A DNA stretch of 64,000 nucleotides from Arenivirga flava (GTDB taxonomy: Bacteria; Actinomycetota; Actinomycetes; Actinomycetales; Microbacteriaceae): contig NZ_BSUL01000001.1 in assembly GCF_030161575.1 (NCBI RefSeq), positions 806,001-870,000 of the forward strand. The letters run 5' to 3'. The position numbers and the translations under genes were made by a program. The first letter of the stretch is position 1; the number at the start of each line of letters is the position of its first letter. Below the pieces are notes generated by a model. It was not told where the DNA came from, did no database searches, and saw only the letters and a list, made by a program, of their open reading frames with translations. This document shows positions 21,537 to 35,604 of this stretch, piece after piece.

Positions 21537-22730
21537 TCAGAGCCCGGCGGCGGTGCGCAGCGCGTCGACGCGGTCCAGGCGCTCCCAGGTGAAGTCGGGC
21601 AGTTCGCGGCCGAAGTGGCCGTAGGTGGCCGTGGCGGAGTAGATCGGGCGGAGCAGTTCGAGATCGCGCACGATCGCTGCGGGACGCAGGTCGAACACCT
21701 CGCGGATCGCCTCGATGATGCGGTCCTCGTCGACGTGCGCGGTGCCGAAGGACTCCACGTAGAGGCCCACGGGGGCTGCCTTGCCGATGGCGTAGGCCAC
21801 CTGCACCTCGAGCCGGTCCGCGAGGCCGGCGGCGACCGCGTTCTTCGCCACCCAGCGCAGCGCGTAGGCGGCGGATCGGTCGACCTTCGACGGGTCCTTG
21901 CCGCTGAAGGCGCCACCGCCGTGACGGGCGGCACCGCCGTAGGTGTCGACGATGACCTTGCGGCCGGTGAGGCCGGCGTCGCCCTGCGGCCCGCCCAGCT
22001 CGAATCGGCCGGTGGGGTTGATGAGCAACCGGGTCGTCGCGATGTCGAGGCCGCTCGTGGCGAGCACCGGGCGGATGATGCGCGCCTCGACCTCGCGCTC
22101 GATCTCCTCGTTGCTCACGGAGGGGTCGTGCTGGGTCGAGAGGACGACCGTGTCGACCGTGCGCGGCACGGCGCCGTCGTAGCCGACGGTCACCTGGGTC
22201 TTGCCGTCCGGTCGCAGCCACGCGAGCTCGCCGGTCCTGCGCACGTGGGCGAGGCGCTCGGCGAGCCGGTGCGCCAGCCAGGCGGGCAGCGGCATGTACT
22301 GCGCGGTCTCGTTGCTGGCGTAGCCGAACATGATGCCCTGGTCGCCAGCGCCCTGCTGGTCGAGCAGGTCGTCGGAGCCCTCGCCGCGGGCCTCGAGCGC
22401 GCTGTCGACGCCCTGCGCGATGTCGGGCGACTGCGCGCCGATGGAGACGGAGATGCCGACGGTCGAACCGTCGAAGCCGATCTCCGAGGAGGTGTAGCCG
22501 ATCGCGTCGATGCGGGCGCGCACGATCGCGGGCACGTCGATGAGGGCGGTGCTGCGCACCTCGCCGGCGATATGCACGAGGCCCGTGGTCACCAGCGTCT
22601 CGACCGCGACGCGCGCCTGCGGGTCGACCGCCAGGTAGGCGTCGAGGACCGCATCCGAGATCTGGTCGCAGATCTTGTCCGGGTGGCCTTCGGTGACCGA
22701 CTCGGACGTGAAGAGGCGCAGGGAGCTCAT
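21537..22730 (-). CDS. metK: S-adenosylmethionine synthetase
   Basis: The 397-aa enzyme makes SAM from methionine and ATP. Signatures [28 protein letters not shown] and the P-loop-like [16 protein letters not shown] are intact. The ATG at 22730 is the family start. The 70-base gap to coaBC is too short for the known SAM riboswitch classes, and I see no such fold. It lies between coaBC and priA. Confidence 0.97.
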   Translation of the reverse strand: MSSLRLFTSESVTEGHPDKICDQISDAVLDAYLAVDPQARVAVETLVTTGLVHIAGEVRSTALIDVPAIVRARIDAIGYTSSEIGFDGSTVGISVSIGAQSPDIAQGVDSALEARGEGSDDLLDQQGAGDQGIMFGYASNETAQYMPLPAWLAHRLAERLAHVRRTGELAWLRPDGKTQVTVGYDGAVPRTVDTVVLSTQHDPSVSNEEIEREVEARIIRPVLATSGLDIATTRLLINPTGRFELGGPQGDAGLTGRKVIVDTYGGAARHGGGAFSGKDPSKVDRSAAYALRWVAKNAVAAGLADRLEVQVAYAIGKAAPVGLYVESFGTAHVDEDRIIEAIREVFDLRPAAIVRDLELLRPIYSATATYGHFGRELPDFTWERLDRVDALRTAAGL

Positions 22731-22800
22731 CGGGGCGTTCTCGCTTCGTGACGACCACGCGCTCGCGGCACGGGTCGTCGGACTTGATGACGGACGGTTC

Positions 22801-24005
22801 TCAGATGCTGGTGAGAGGACGGATCGCATCGAGGATCCGGTGGGCCACCGCGAGCTTGTCGCCGGCGGCCTGGCCCACTCTATCGCCCGTCCGATCCAGG
22901 ATCGTGACCGTGTTACGCGGGCTCGCGAAACCCTCCGTCCACCCCACTCTGTTGAGGACGAGAAGATCTGCGCCCTTGCGCGCAATCTTGGCCCGCCCGA
23001 GTTCGAGCAGCCGTTCGTCGTCCGCCTCGGTCTCCGCGGCGAAGCCGACCAGCACCATGCCCTCGGGACGCCGCGCACCCAGGGAGGCGAGCACGTCCGG
23101 GTTCTCGATGAGCCGCAGCTGCAGGTCCGCGCCGGAGCCGTCCTTCTTGAGCTTGCCCTCGGCGGTCTCGGCGGGCCGGTAGTCCGCGACGGCCGCGGCC
23201 ATGACGACCGCGTGCTGCGAGGGGGCCAGCGCGTCGACGGCCTCCTGCAGCTCGCGGGTCGTGCCGACCTCGCGGACGGCGACGCCGGGGGCACCGGCAC
23301 CTCCAGGTGCGCCGCCACGAGGGTGACGTCGGCCCCGCGATCGCGGGCCGCCTCCGCGAGCGCGACGCCCTGGCGACCGCTGGAGCGGTTGCCGATGAAG
23401 CGGACGGGATCGATGGGCTCGCGGGTGCCGCCGGCGGTCACGAGCAGACGGAGGCCGGCGAGATCGCGGCCGCGCTCGAGGATGGCGCGCGCCGCCTCGG
23501 CGATCTCCTCGGGTTCGGCCATACGGCCCGCGCCCGAGTCGCTGCCGGTGAGCTGCCCGACCCCCGGGCCGACGACGTGCACGCCGCGCTCCCGCAGCAG
23601 GGCGATGTTCGCGACGGTCGCCGGGTGCTGCCACATCTCGGTGTGCATGGCCGGAGCGATCAGCAGCGGGGCGCGGCTGGCCAGCACCGTGTTGCCCAGC
23701 AGGTCGTCGGCGATGCCGTTCGCGAGCTTGGCGATGGTGTTGGCCGTCGCCGGTGCGATGACGATGAGGTCGGCGTGCTGGCCGAGCGCGACGTGGCGCA
23801 CCTCGGCGACCCCGTCGTAGAGGTCCGTCGCGATCGGATTGCGGCTGATCGCCTCGAAGGTCGGGGCGCCGACGAAGCGCAGCGCCGCCTCGGTGGCGAT
23901 GACCTGCACATCGTGGCCCGCGAGCACGAAGGAGCGGACCGCGCCCACCGCCTTGTAGGCGGCGATGCCGCCGGTCACGCCGACGACGATGCGCGATCCG
24001 CTCAT
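22801..24005 (-). CDS. coaBC: CoaBC bifunctional CoA biosynthesis protein, frameshifted in this sequence
   Basis: About 401 aa when repaired. The N-terminal CoaC domain decarboxylates phosphopantothenoylcysteine (FMN enzyme; [38 protein letters not shown]). The C-terminal CoaB domain ligates cysteine to phosphopantothenate ([18 protein letters not shown], then [10 protein letters not shown]). The frame breaks at the run of five G at 23287-23291 (plus strand). One more base restores VPVP-(P/A)[13 protein letters not shown]. Both halves are otherwise well conserved, so this is almost certainly a sequence error in an essential gene. Confidence 0.93.
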
Positions 24006-24024
24006 CCTTGCTGAACCGGGTCGA

Positions 24025-24276
24025 CTACTCGGCGAGGGGCTTCAGCTCGAGCTTGTCCTCGTTGATCTCGTGCATCGCCACCGAGAGCGGCTTGTCGTTG
24101 ACCGTCGAGTCGACCAGCGGGCCCACGTTGTCGAACAGGCTCGCGTCGTGCAGGTCGGCGTAGTAGTCGTTGATCTGGCGGGCGCGCTTGGACGCGAAGA
24201 TCACCAGCTGGTACTTGGAGTCGACCTTCGAGAGCAGCTCGTCGATGGGCGGGTCGATGATGCCGTTGTCGGCCAT
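24025..24276 (-). CDS. rpoZ: RNA polymerase omega subunit
   Basis: The 83-aa subunit helps beta' assembly. [29 protein letters not shown] is the conserved core (shown here in shortened form as [16 protein letters not shown]). AAGGAG with a 6-base spacer precedes the ATG, one of the strongest ribosome sites in the window. Position between gmk and coaBC is conserved across actinobacteria. Confidence 0.95.
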   Translation of the reverse strand: MADNGIIDPPIDELLSKVDSKYQLVIFASKRARQINDYYADLHDASLFDNVGPLVDSTVNDKPLSVAMHEINEDKLELKPLAE

Positions 24277-24327
24277 GGGGATCTCCTTGCGATCGTCCGG
24301 GAAGCTGGGGAAAAGGGCGTACGGCGG

Positions 24328-25227
24328 CTACCGGGCCGCGGGCACTGCCAGCAAGTCTACGACCTCCTGAGCGGCACGGGCCACGTCGTCGTTCACCACG
24401 GCGTGGTCGAACTCGTCCTGCGCGGCCAGTTCGACCTTCGCGGTCTCGAGCCGGCGCTGCTGCTCCTCGGGCGACTCGGTGCCCCGCCCGACCAGCCGGC
24501 GCACCATTTCCTCCCAGCTCGGCGGCAGCAGGAAGACGAGCACCGCCTCCGGCATCGCGCGCTTGACCTGCCGCGCGCCCTGGATGTCGATCTCGAGGAG
24601 GACGCTGTCGCCCGCGTCCAGGGCGGCGTCGACCGGGCCGCGCGGCGTGCCGTACCGGTTCTGGTTGTGCACGGTCGCCCACTCGAGCAGCTCGTCCTCG
24701 GCGATGAGCCGATCGAACTCGGCGTGGTCGACGAAGTAGTAGTGCTTGCCGTCGATCTCGCCGGGGCGGGGATCGCGGGTGGTGGCCGATACCGAGAGCA
24801 GCACGCCGGGGAAGTTGTCGCGGATGTGCGTCGAGACCGTGCCCTTGCCCACCGCGGTGGGACCGGCGAGCACGACGAGTCGCGCGCGCTCGGGCGAGGC
24901 CCCCTCGCGTTCGAGGAGGAACTCGCGCAGCCGCACGCGCTGCCGCACCCCGAGCCCGCCCACGCGCTTCGCGTCGGCGATCCCGAGCCGCTCCATCACG
25001 CCGGCGGCCCGCACGGGCCCGAGGCCGGGGACGCTCGTCAGCAGCTCCCTGACGCGCAGGGTGGACTCCGGACCGCCCTGGCCCTTCCACGCGGTCTCGG
25101 CGACGTCGAGCGCCGTGCGGGAGCGGTCGGCGACCGACCTCTTCACGGCGGCACGGGCACGGCGCGCGGCGACCGCGGCCTGCGCGGCGGCGACCCGATC
25201 GACTTCCGGCGGGTTCACGCGAGGCAT
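24328..25227 (-). CDS. gmk: Fusion of mycobacterial-type integration host factor and guanylate kinase
   Basis: The 299-aa protein is about 110 residues longer than usual Gmk. Residues 1-107 match mIHF: a basic N-terminal helix ([11 protein letters not shown]), then the helix-two-turn-helix segment [20 protein letters not shown] and [13 protein letters not shown]. From residue 115 it is a full guanylate kinase, with P-loop GPTAVGKGT (122-130), [11 protein letters not shown] and the lid region. In mycobacteria mihF and gmk are separate neighbours. Here one continuous frame joins them, with no internal frameshift sign. The ATG overlaps pyrF by 13 bases. Confidence 0.94.
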   Translation of the reverse strand: MPRVNPPEVDRVAAAQAAVAARRARAAVKRSVADRSRTALDVAETAWKGQGGPESTLRVRELLTSVPGLGPVRAAGVMERLGIADAKRVGGLGVRQRVRLREFLLEREGASPERARLVVLAGPTAVGKGTVSTHIRDNFPGVLLSVSATTRDPRPGEIDGKHYYFVDHAEFDRLIAEDELLEWATVHNQNRYGTPRGPVDAALDAGDSVLLEIDIQGARQVKRAMPEAVLVFLLPPSWEEMVRRLVGRGTESPEEQQRRLETAKVELAAQDEFDHAVVNDDVARAAQEVVDLLAVPAAR

Positions 25228-26071
25228 GCTGCGACCTCCTCGGTCTGTCGTGCGATGGCGTCGGCGAGGCCGTCCGGGCCGGCGGAGAGCAGCTCCCGCG
25301 AGGAGCTGACGAGCACCTGGCCCGACGCAGCCCCGTAGAGCCGGCGCAGGTCCTGCAGCCGAGCTCCCTGATGACCGAAGCCGGGGGCGAGGATCGGCGC
25401 GCCGCCGAACGACGCGGTGTCGATGCCGATGGCCGCCAGATCGACGGTGGCGCCGAGCACGAGACCGAAGGAGCCGAGCGGCTCGTCGGCGAACCGTGCC
25501 GCGTTCTCGGCGACGACCTCGGCGGCGACGCCCGCGGCGACCGTGCGCCCGTCGGCGCGCAGCGCGCGCTGCGGCACGGCGGACTCCGGATTCGAGGTGG
25601 CCGCCAGCACGAACAGCCCGGCTCCGGTGCGCTGCGCGAGGTCCATGGGGCCCGCGAGCGATCCCACGCCCTGGTAGGCGACGACGGTCAGCGCATCCGA
25701 GCGCAGCGGCGAGCCGTCGCGGAGCCACGCCTCGCCGTACGCCTCGACGGTCGAGCCGACATCGCCGCGCTTCGCATCCGCGATGACCAGCAGCCCCTCG
25801 GCGCGCGCGGCCGCGATGACCTCCTCCAGGGCGGCGAGTCCGAGGGCGCCGTGGCGCTCGAAGAAGGCCACCTGCGGCTTGACCACGGCTGCCCGGCCGG
25901 CGGCGGCCGAGACCACCCCGAAGCCGAAGCGCCGCAGCCCCTCCGCCGTGTCGGGCAGCTCCCACCGCTCGAGCAGCCACGCGTGCGGGTCGATGCCGAC
26001 GCAGACGGTCCCGTGCGCGCCGGTCGCCCGGGCGAGCCGGGCACCGAAGCTCACCGGCGTCACCTCCGTGC

Positions 26072-26075
<4 letters not shown>
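25215..26075 (-). CDS. pyrF: Orotidine 5'-phosphate decarboxylase, type 2
   Basis: The 286-aa enzyme makes UMP from [11 protein letters not shown] near the N-terminus and the catalytic [10 protein letters not shown] are diagnostic. The length and overall layout match the actinobacterial/myxobacterial type 2 branch rather than the shorter type 1. The ATG overlaps the carB stop (ATGA), making it the last dedicated pyrimidine gene of the operon. Confidence 0.96.
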
Positions 26076-29366
<3,291 letters not shown>

Positions 29367-29367
<1 letters not shown>

Positions 29368-30521
29368 TACTTGGCGTCCTTGCTGGTGCTCGCGACGTGG
29401 TCGACCACCATGTCGCGGAAACGGTCGAAGAGGTAGTTGGCGTCGTGCGGGCCGGCCGCCGCCTCGGGGTGGTACTGCACGCTGAACGCGGGGATCTCGA
29501 GCGCTTCGAGCCCCTCGACCACGTCGTCGTTCAGACCGACGTGGCTCACCCGCACCTGGCCGAAGCCCGCGGGCGATGCCACGGGGCCGTCGAGCGGCGC
29601 GTCGACCGCGAAGCCGTGGTTGTGGGCGGTGATCTCGACCTTGCCGGTCGTCCGGTCCATGACCGGCTGGTTGATGCCGCGGTGGCCGAAGGGCAGCTTG
29701 TAGGTGCCGAAGCCCAGGGCACGGCCGAAGAGCTGGTTGCCGAAGCAGATGCCGAAGTAGGGCAGGCCGGCGCGCAGCACGCCCTGCAGCACCTCGACGT
29801 GGTGGTCGCTCGCAGCGGGGTCACCGGGGCCGTTCGAGTAGAAGACGGCGGTCGGTTCGAGCGCGAGGATCTGCTCGAGCGTCGACGACTGCGGCACGAC
29901 GTGCACGTCGAAACCGCGGGCCTGCAGGTAGCGCAGGGTCGCGGTCTTCACACCGAGGTCGAGCACGGCGACGGAGCCGAGGCGCTCGCCCTCGGCCGGC
30001 AGCGAGTAGGTCTCAGTGGTCGACACCTGGCCGGAGAGGTTCTGGCCGGCCATCTGCGCGCCGCCCTGAACGAGGGCGAGCTGCTCGGCCTCGTCCAGCG
30101 CCGCATCCGCTCCCGAGAAGATGCCGGAGCGCATGGAGCCGGTGTCGCGCAGCCGTCGGGTGAGCGCGCGGGTGTCGATGCCGCTGATGCCGACGATGCC
30201 GTCGGTGGTCAGCTGCTCGTCGAGGCTGCCCTCGGCGCGGAAGCTCGACACGACCCGGGAGGGGTCGCGCACGACGTAGCCGGCGACCCAGATGCGGGCC
30301 GACTCGGTGTCCTCGCCGTTGACCCCCGTGTTGCCGATGTGCGGCGCGGTCTGCACGACGATCTGGCCGGCGTAGCTGGGGTCGGTCAGCGTCTCCTGGT
30401 AGCCGGTCATGCCGGTGGCGAAGACCGCCTCGCCGAGGGTGCGCCCCCGCGCCCCGTAGGCGCGACCGCGGTAACGGGTGCCGTCCTCCAGCACGAGCAC
30501 GGCGGGTTCACGCAGGGTCAC
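29367..30521 (-). CDS. carA: Carbamoyl-phosphate synthase small subunit
   Basis: The 384-aa glutaminase supplies ammonia to CarB. The class I amidotransferase nucleophile is in [11 protein letters not shown], where the family more often has GICLGHQ. The His-Glu pair is in [13 protein letters not shown]. The N-terminal domain ([16 protein letters not shown]) is normal. The start is GTG. It overlaps the preceding membrane-protein gene by 4 bases and continues into carB. Confidence 0.96.
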
Positions 30522-31065
30522 GATGTCTCACTTTCTGCCCGGTCACGGGGCTGTTCCGGCTCGGTCCCCGGCGCTGAGGCCGAAGAGGGAATGATACTGC
30601 GCACGGCGGCCTCGAGCGTTCGGCCGGCGGCGGGATCGGGAGTGCGCAGGGCGGTCTCGACGCGAGTCCGGCCGAGGGTCCAGCCCAGCAGCAGCAGTCC
30701 CTCCGGCTCGACGACCCGGTCGATGGCCCACGTCGCTCGGCCCACCTCGAGATCGGCCGCGGGCAGCAGCACGGGGTCGCTGCCGTCGAGGTCCAGCACG
30801 ACGCCGAGCGGATGCACGAGGGCGCTCCCCTTGCACGGAACCCGAGGCCCGGCACGGCGACGCGCTGCAGCGGCTGCCCGGCGATGGTGGTCGCCACGTA
30901 GAGCACTTCGGCGACCGCGAGAGGCGCTCCGGCATCGGTCGGCGCGGGCAGCGGCGTGCCCAGCGCGGCCCCTCGCCGGCGGCGGGCACGCCAGCTCAGC
31001 AGCATGCCGAGCCCGGCGAGCACCACCACCGCGCCCAGCAGCAGCGCGGGCAGCAGCCTATCCAC
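30518..31065 (-). CDS. Membrane-anchored protein of the pyr operon, frameshifted in this sequence
   Basis: About 182 aa when repaired. A GTG start overlaps the end of pyrC by 8 bases and is followed at once by a membrane helix ([20 protein letters not shown]). A basic stretch (WRARRRRG) and a soluble domain of about 130 residues come next. The frame breaks in CCCC at 30827-30830; one extra base joins GFRARG to [14 protein letters not shown] gene in this place is conserved in actinobacterial pyr operons (Rv1382 in M. tuberculosis occupies the same slot). Its function is unknown. Confidence 0.82.
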
Positions 31066-32397
31066 GCGCCGCACCGCCCACGAGCTCCGGGGCGAGCACC
31101 GCACCGTCCAGCACCGTCGGGCGACCGTGGAAGGTCGCCACGACGCGGCCGGGCAGGCTCCGGCCGAGGTACGGGCTGTTGACCGACTTGCCGGCGAGCT
31201 GCGCCGTGTCGAAGCTGCGGCGGGCAGCGGGATCGTAGAGCGTCAGCTCGGCGGGCGCGCCAGCGGCGATCGCGTGGCCGTGGCCCTCGACGCGTCCGAT
31301 CCTGGCCGGCTCGCTCGAGAGCACCCGCGCCACGCCGGACCAGTCCAGCAGGCCGGTCTCGACCATGGTCTGGTGCACGACCGGCAGGGCGGTCTCGAGG
31401 CCGACCATGCCGTTGGCCGCGGCGGCCCACTCGCACTGCTTCGCCTCCGCCGTGTGCGGCGCGTGATCGGTCGCGACGATGTCGATGGTGCCGTCGGCGA
31501 GGGCTGCGCGCAGGGCGAGCACGTCCTCCTCGCGGCGCAGCGGCGGATTGACCTTGAAGCGGGCGTCGTAGGCGCCGTCGAGCGGAGCCGGGGCGCCGCC
31601 GGCGATGAGCTGCTCGGTGAGCAGCAGGTGGTGCGGGGTGACCTCGGCCGTCACCGCGATGCCGCGTGCCTTGGCCCAGCGGACCACCTCGACGCTGCCG
31701 GCGGTGGAGAGGTGGCAGATGTGCAGGCGTGCGCCGACGTGCTCCGCGAGCAGCACGTCGCGGGCGATGATCGACTCCTCCGCGACCGCCGGCCATCCAG
31801 CGAGCCCGAGCTCGGCCGACAGCACGCCCTCGTTCATCTGCGCGCCGATGGTCAGCCGGGGATCCTGCGCGTGCTGCGCCAGCACGCCGTCGAAGCCCTT
31901 GATGTACTCGAGCGCCCGGCGCATGAGCAGCGGGTCGCTGACGCAGATGCCGTCGTCGCTGAACACGCGCACCCTGGCGCGCGAGGTCGCCATCGCGCCG
32001 ATCTCGCTGAGCTGCTCCCCCGCGAGGCCCTTCGAGACCGCGCCGATCGGTCGCACCGTGACGTAGCCGGCGAGCTCGCCGAGCGCCTGCACCTGCTCGA
32101 CCACGCCGGCCGTGTCCGCCACGGGCGAGGAGTTGGCCATGGCGTTGACCGCGGTGAAACCGCCGGCGGCTGCGGCCTGCGAGCCGGTGAGCACCGTCTC
32201 GCTGGCCTCGCCGCCGGGCTCGCGCAGGTGCGTGTGCAGGTCGACGAGGCCGGGCAGGGCCAGCAGGCCGTCGGCGTCGATGACCTCGGCGCCGACGGCG
32301 CTCAGGCCCGTGCCGACCTCGGCCACGACACCGTCGCGCACGAGCAGATCGGCGCGGGCGCCGTCCACGAGGGTGGCCGAGCGGATGAGGTGGGTGG

Positions 32398-32401
<4 letters not shown>
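31058..32401 (-). CDS. pyrC: Dihydroorotase, class I
   Basis: The 447-aa metal-dependent amidohydrolase closes carbamoyl aspartate to dihydroorotate. [13 protein letters not shown] carries the metal-binding histidines and [12 protein letters not shown] holds the catalytic aspartate. The C-terminal beta domain has LTLYDP. The ATG overlaps the pyrB stop (ATGA), which selects this start over a long upstream in-frame extension. The protein is full length. Confidence 0.96.
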
Positions 32402-33942
<1,541 letters not shown>

Positions 33943-33959
33943 TGTCTGGGAACGACCCC

Positions 33960-33968
33960 ACCCTAGCA
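33960..33968 (-). promoter_or_regulatory. Extended -10 promoter of the pyr operon
   Basis: TGCTAGGGT on the minus strand is an extended -10 box (TGn plus TAnnnT). It lies between the nusB terminator hairpin and the PyrR element, so the transcript would start about 10 bases before that element. The -35 region overlaps the hairpin and is weak. Confidence 0.55.
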
Positions 33969-33983
33969 GCAGCCCGGACGCGG

Positions 33984-34016
33984 CGAACGCCCCGGCACGG
34001 TGTGCCGGGGCGTTCG
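33984..34016 (-). terminator. Terminator after nusB
   Basis: A perfect 15-bp stem (33984-33998 with 34002-34016) and a 3-base loop, 12 bases after the nusB stop. There is no T-tract, which is common for actinobacterial terminators. It separates aroQ-efp-nusB from the pyr operon. Confidence 0.75.
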
Positions 34017-34028
34017 GGCGGCGTCGGA

Positions 34029-34439
34029 TCAGCGGCTCGCGGCGACCGCGCCGAGCACGCCGTTGATGAAGCCCGCGGAGTCGTCGGTGCTGAGCACCGT
34101 GGCGCTCTCGACGGCCTCCGCGATCGCGACCGAGTCGGGCACCTCGTCGTTGAACAGGATCTCCCAGACGGCGATGCGCAGGATGGCGCGGTCGGTTGCC
34201 GGCATCCGCTCGAGGGTCCAGCCGCGGGCGTGGCTCGCGATGGTCTCGTCGATCTCGCCCGAGCGCTCGATGACGCCGAGCACGATCTCGCGTCCGTACG
34301 CCCAGGATGCCTCGCGCTCGGGCTGCGTGCGGGCGCGGACCGCCTCCTGGTCGAGCACCTCGATCGCCGGCACGCCGCGCAGATCGGCGGCGTAGAGCAT
34401 GTCGAGGGCGCGCTTGCGCGCCTTGCTGCGTGCACTCAT
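34029..34439 (-). CDS. nusB: Transcription antitermination factor NusB
   Basis: The 136-aa all-helical protein binds boxA RNA with NusE/S10 in rRNA antitermination. The arginine-rich N-terminus (SKARKRALDMLYAADLRG) and LRIAVWEILF with VAIAEAVESA are the family hallmarks. No Shine-Dalgarno is visible before the ATG; it is 12 bases after efp and probably translated by coupling. The length is normal. Confidence 0.95.
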   Translation of the reverse strand: MSARSKARKRALDMLYAADLRGVPAIEVLDQEAVRARTQPEREASWAYGREIVLGVIERSGEIDETIASHARGWTLERMPATDRAILRIAVWEILFNDEVPDSVAIAEAVESATVLSTDDSAGFINGVLGAVAASR

Positions 34440-34451
34440 GCGGTCGGCGGG

Positions 34452-35009
34452 TCAGACGCGGCCGAGGTAGTCACCCGTGCGGGTGTCGACCTTGACCTTG
34501 GTGCCGGCCTCGAGGAAGAGCGGCACCTGGATCTCGTAGCCGGTCTCGACGGTGGCCGGCTTGGTGCCGCCGGTCGAGCGGTCGCCCTGCAGGCCCGGCT
34601 CGGTGTAGGTGACCTCGAGCACGACGGAAGCGGGCAGCTCGACGTAGAGCGGGTTGCCCTCGTTGAGCGCGACGGTGACGTTCGTGCTCTCGAGCATGAA
34701 GTTCGACGCGTCGCCGACGATCGCGTCGGCCACGGTGATCTGGTCGTAGGTGTCGAGGTCCATGAAGACGTAGCCGGTGCCGTCGTTGTAGAGGTACTGG
34801 TAGTCGCGGCGGTCGACGCTCGCGAACTCGAGCTTGGTGCCGGCGTTGAAGGTGCGGTCGACGGTCTTGCCGCTCAGCACGTTCTTCATCTTGGTGCGCA
34901 CGAAGGCGCCGCCCTTGCCGGGCTTGACGTGCTGGAACTCCACCACGCTCCAGAGCTGTCCGTCGATCTTGACGACGCTGCCGTTCTTGATGTCGTTCGA
35001 GGTGGCCAT
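34452..35009 (-). CDS. efp: Elongation factor P
   Basis: The 185-aa factor rescues ribosomes at polyproline stretches. The tip loop reads [10 protein letters not shown] with Lys32 at the modified position. This is the loop type of actinobacterial EF-P, which is thought to work without the EpmA or rhamnosyl pathways. Three beta-barrel domains are complete. It lies between aroQ and nusB. Confidence 0.96.
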   Translation of the reverse strand: MATSNDIKNGSVVKIDGQLWSVVEFQHVKPGKGGAFVRTKMKNVLSGKTVDRTFNAGTKLEFASVDRRDYQYLYNDGTGYVFMDLDTYDQITVADAIVGDASNFMLESTNVTVALNEGNPLYVELPASVVLEVTYTEPGLQGDRSTGGTKPATVETGYEIQVPLFLEAGTKVKVDTRTGDYLGRV

Positions 35010-35082
35010 TGCCGAGTCGTTTCCGTTCGATGAGTGCGTGGGGGCGCGACTGCGCCCGGAACAGTGTAGAGGGTGGCCCGGC

Positions 35083-35517
35083 TCAGCCCGCGGTGACGGC
35101 GCGCAGCGCGAGGCGGTAGCCCTCGAGGCCGAAGCCCGCGATGACGCCCGTGGCGACGCCCGAGATCGTGCTGTGGTGCCGGAAGGACTCGCGCGCGTGC
35201 GGGTTGGAGATGTGCACCTCGACCAGCGGCAGGCCGGCCTTGCTGACGAGCGCCGCCGCGTCGCGGAGGCCGTAGGAGTAGTGCGTGAACGCCGCGGGGT
35301 TCACGATGACGGGGCTGGCCGTGTCGACGGCCTCGTGCATCCAGCCGATAATCTCGCCCTCGTGGTCGGTCTGGCGCAGGTCGATCTCGACGCCGTCGGG
35401 CGCGTCGCCCTCCAGGAGCGCGCGCAGCGCCTCCAGATCCTGCGCGCCGTAGACGTCGGGCTCGCGGCTGCCGAGACGGCCGAGGTTGGGTCCGTTGAGC
35501 ACGAGCACGCGGGTCAT
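35083..35517 (-). CDS. aroQ: 3-dehydroquinate dehydratase, type II
   Basis: The 144-aa enzyme performs the third shikimate step. [17 protein letters not shown] holds the active-site lid residues, [16 protein letters not shown] the substrate site, and [12 protein letters not shown] the catalytic histidine. The start is set by the family N-terminus ([11 protein letters not shown]) and by TAGAGT 6 bases upstream. It is separated from the rest of the aro genes by the alkylation-repair pair and a protease gene. Confidence 0.96.
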   Translation of the reverse strand: MTRVLVLNGPNLGRLGSREPDVYGAQDLEALRALLEGDAPDGVEIDLRQTDHEGEIIGWMHEAVDTASPVIVNPAAFTHYSYGLRDAAALVSKAGLPLVEVHISNPHARESFRHHSTISGVATGVIAGFGLEGYRLALRAVTAG

Positions 35518-35523
35518 GCCGCC

Positions 35524-35529
35524 ACTCTA
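35524..35529 (-). promoter_or_regulatory. -10 box of aroQ-efp-nusB, leaderless type
   Basis: TAGAGT on the minus strand, then 6 bases, then the aroQ ATG; no Shine-Dalgarno fits in between. It lies in the 87-base divergent gap with alkA. Confidence 0.5.
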
Positions 35530-35604
35530 CCGAGCGGGCGGTCGCCGCACCGTCGTGTCCGATTCCCGCTGGCAGCCGGTGCGTGCAGCCCGCAGGATGG
35601 ACGC

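Noticed and set aside
22731..22800. SAM riboswitch before metK
   Set aside because: Only 70 bases lie between coaBC and metK and no known SAM-aptamer core or terminator pair is visible.
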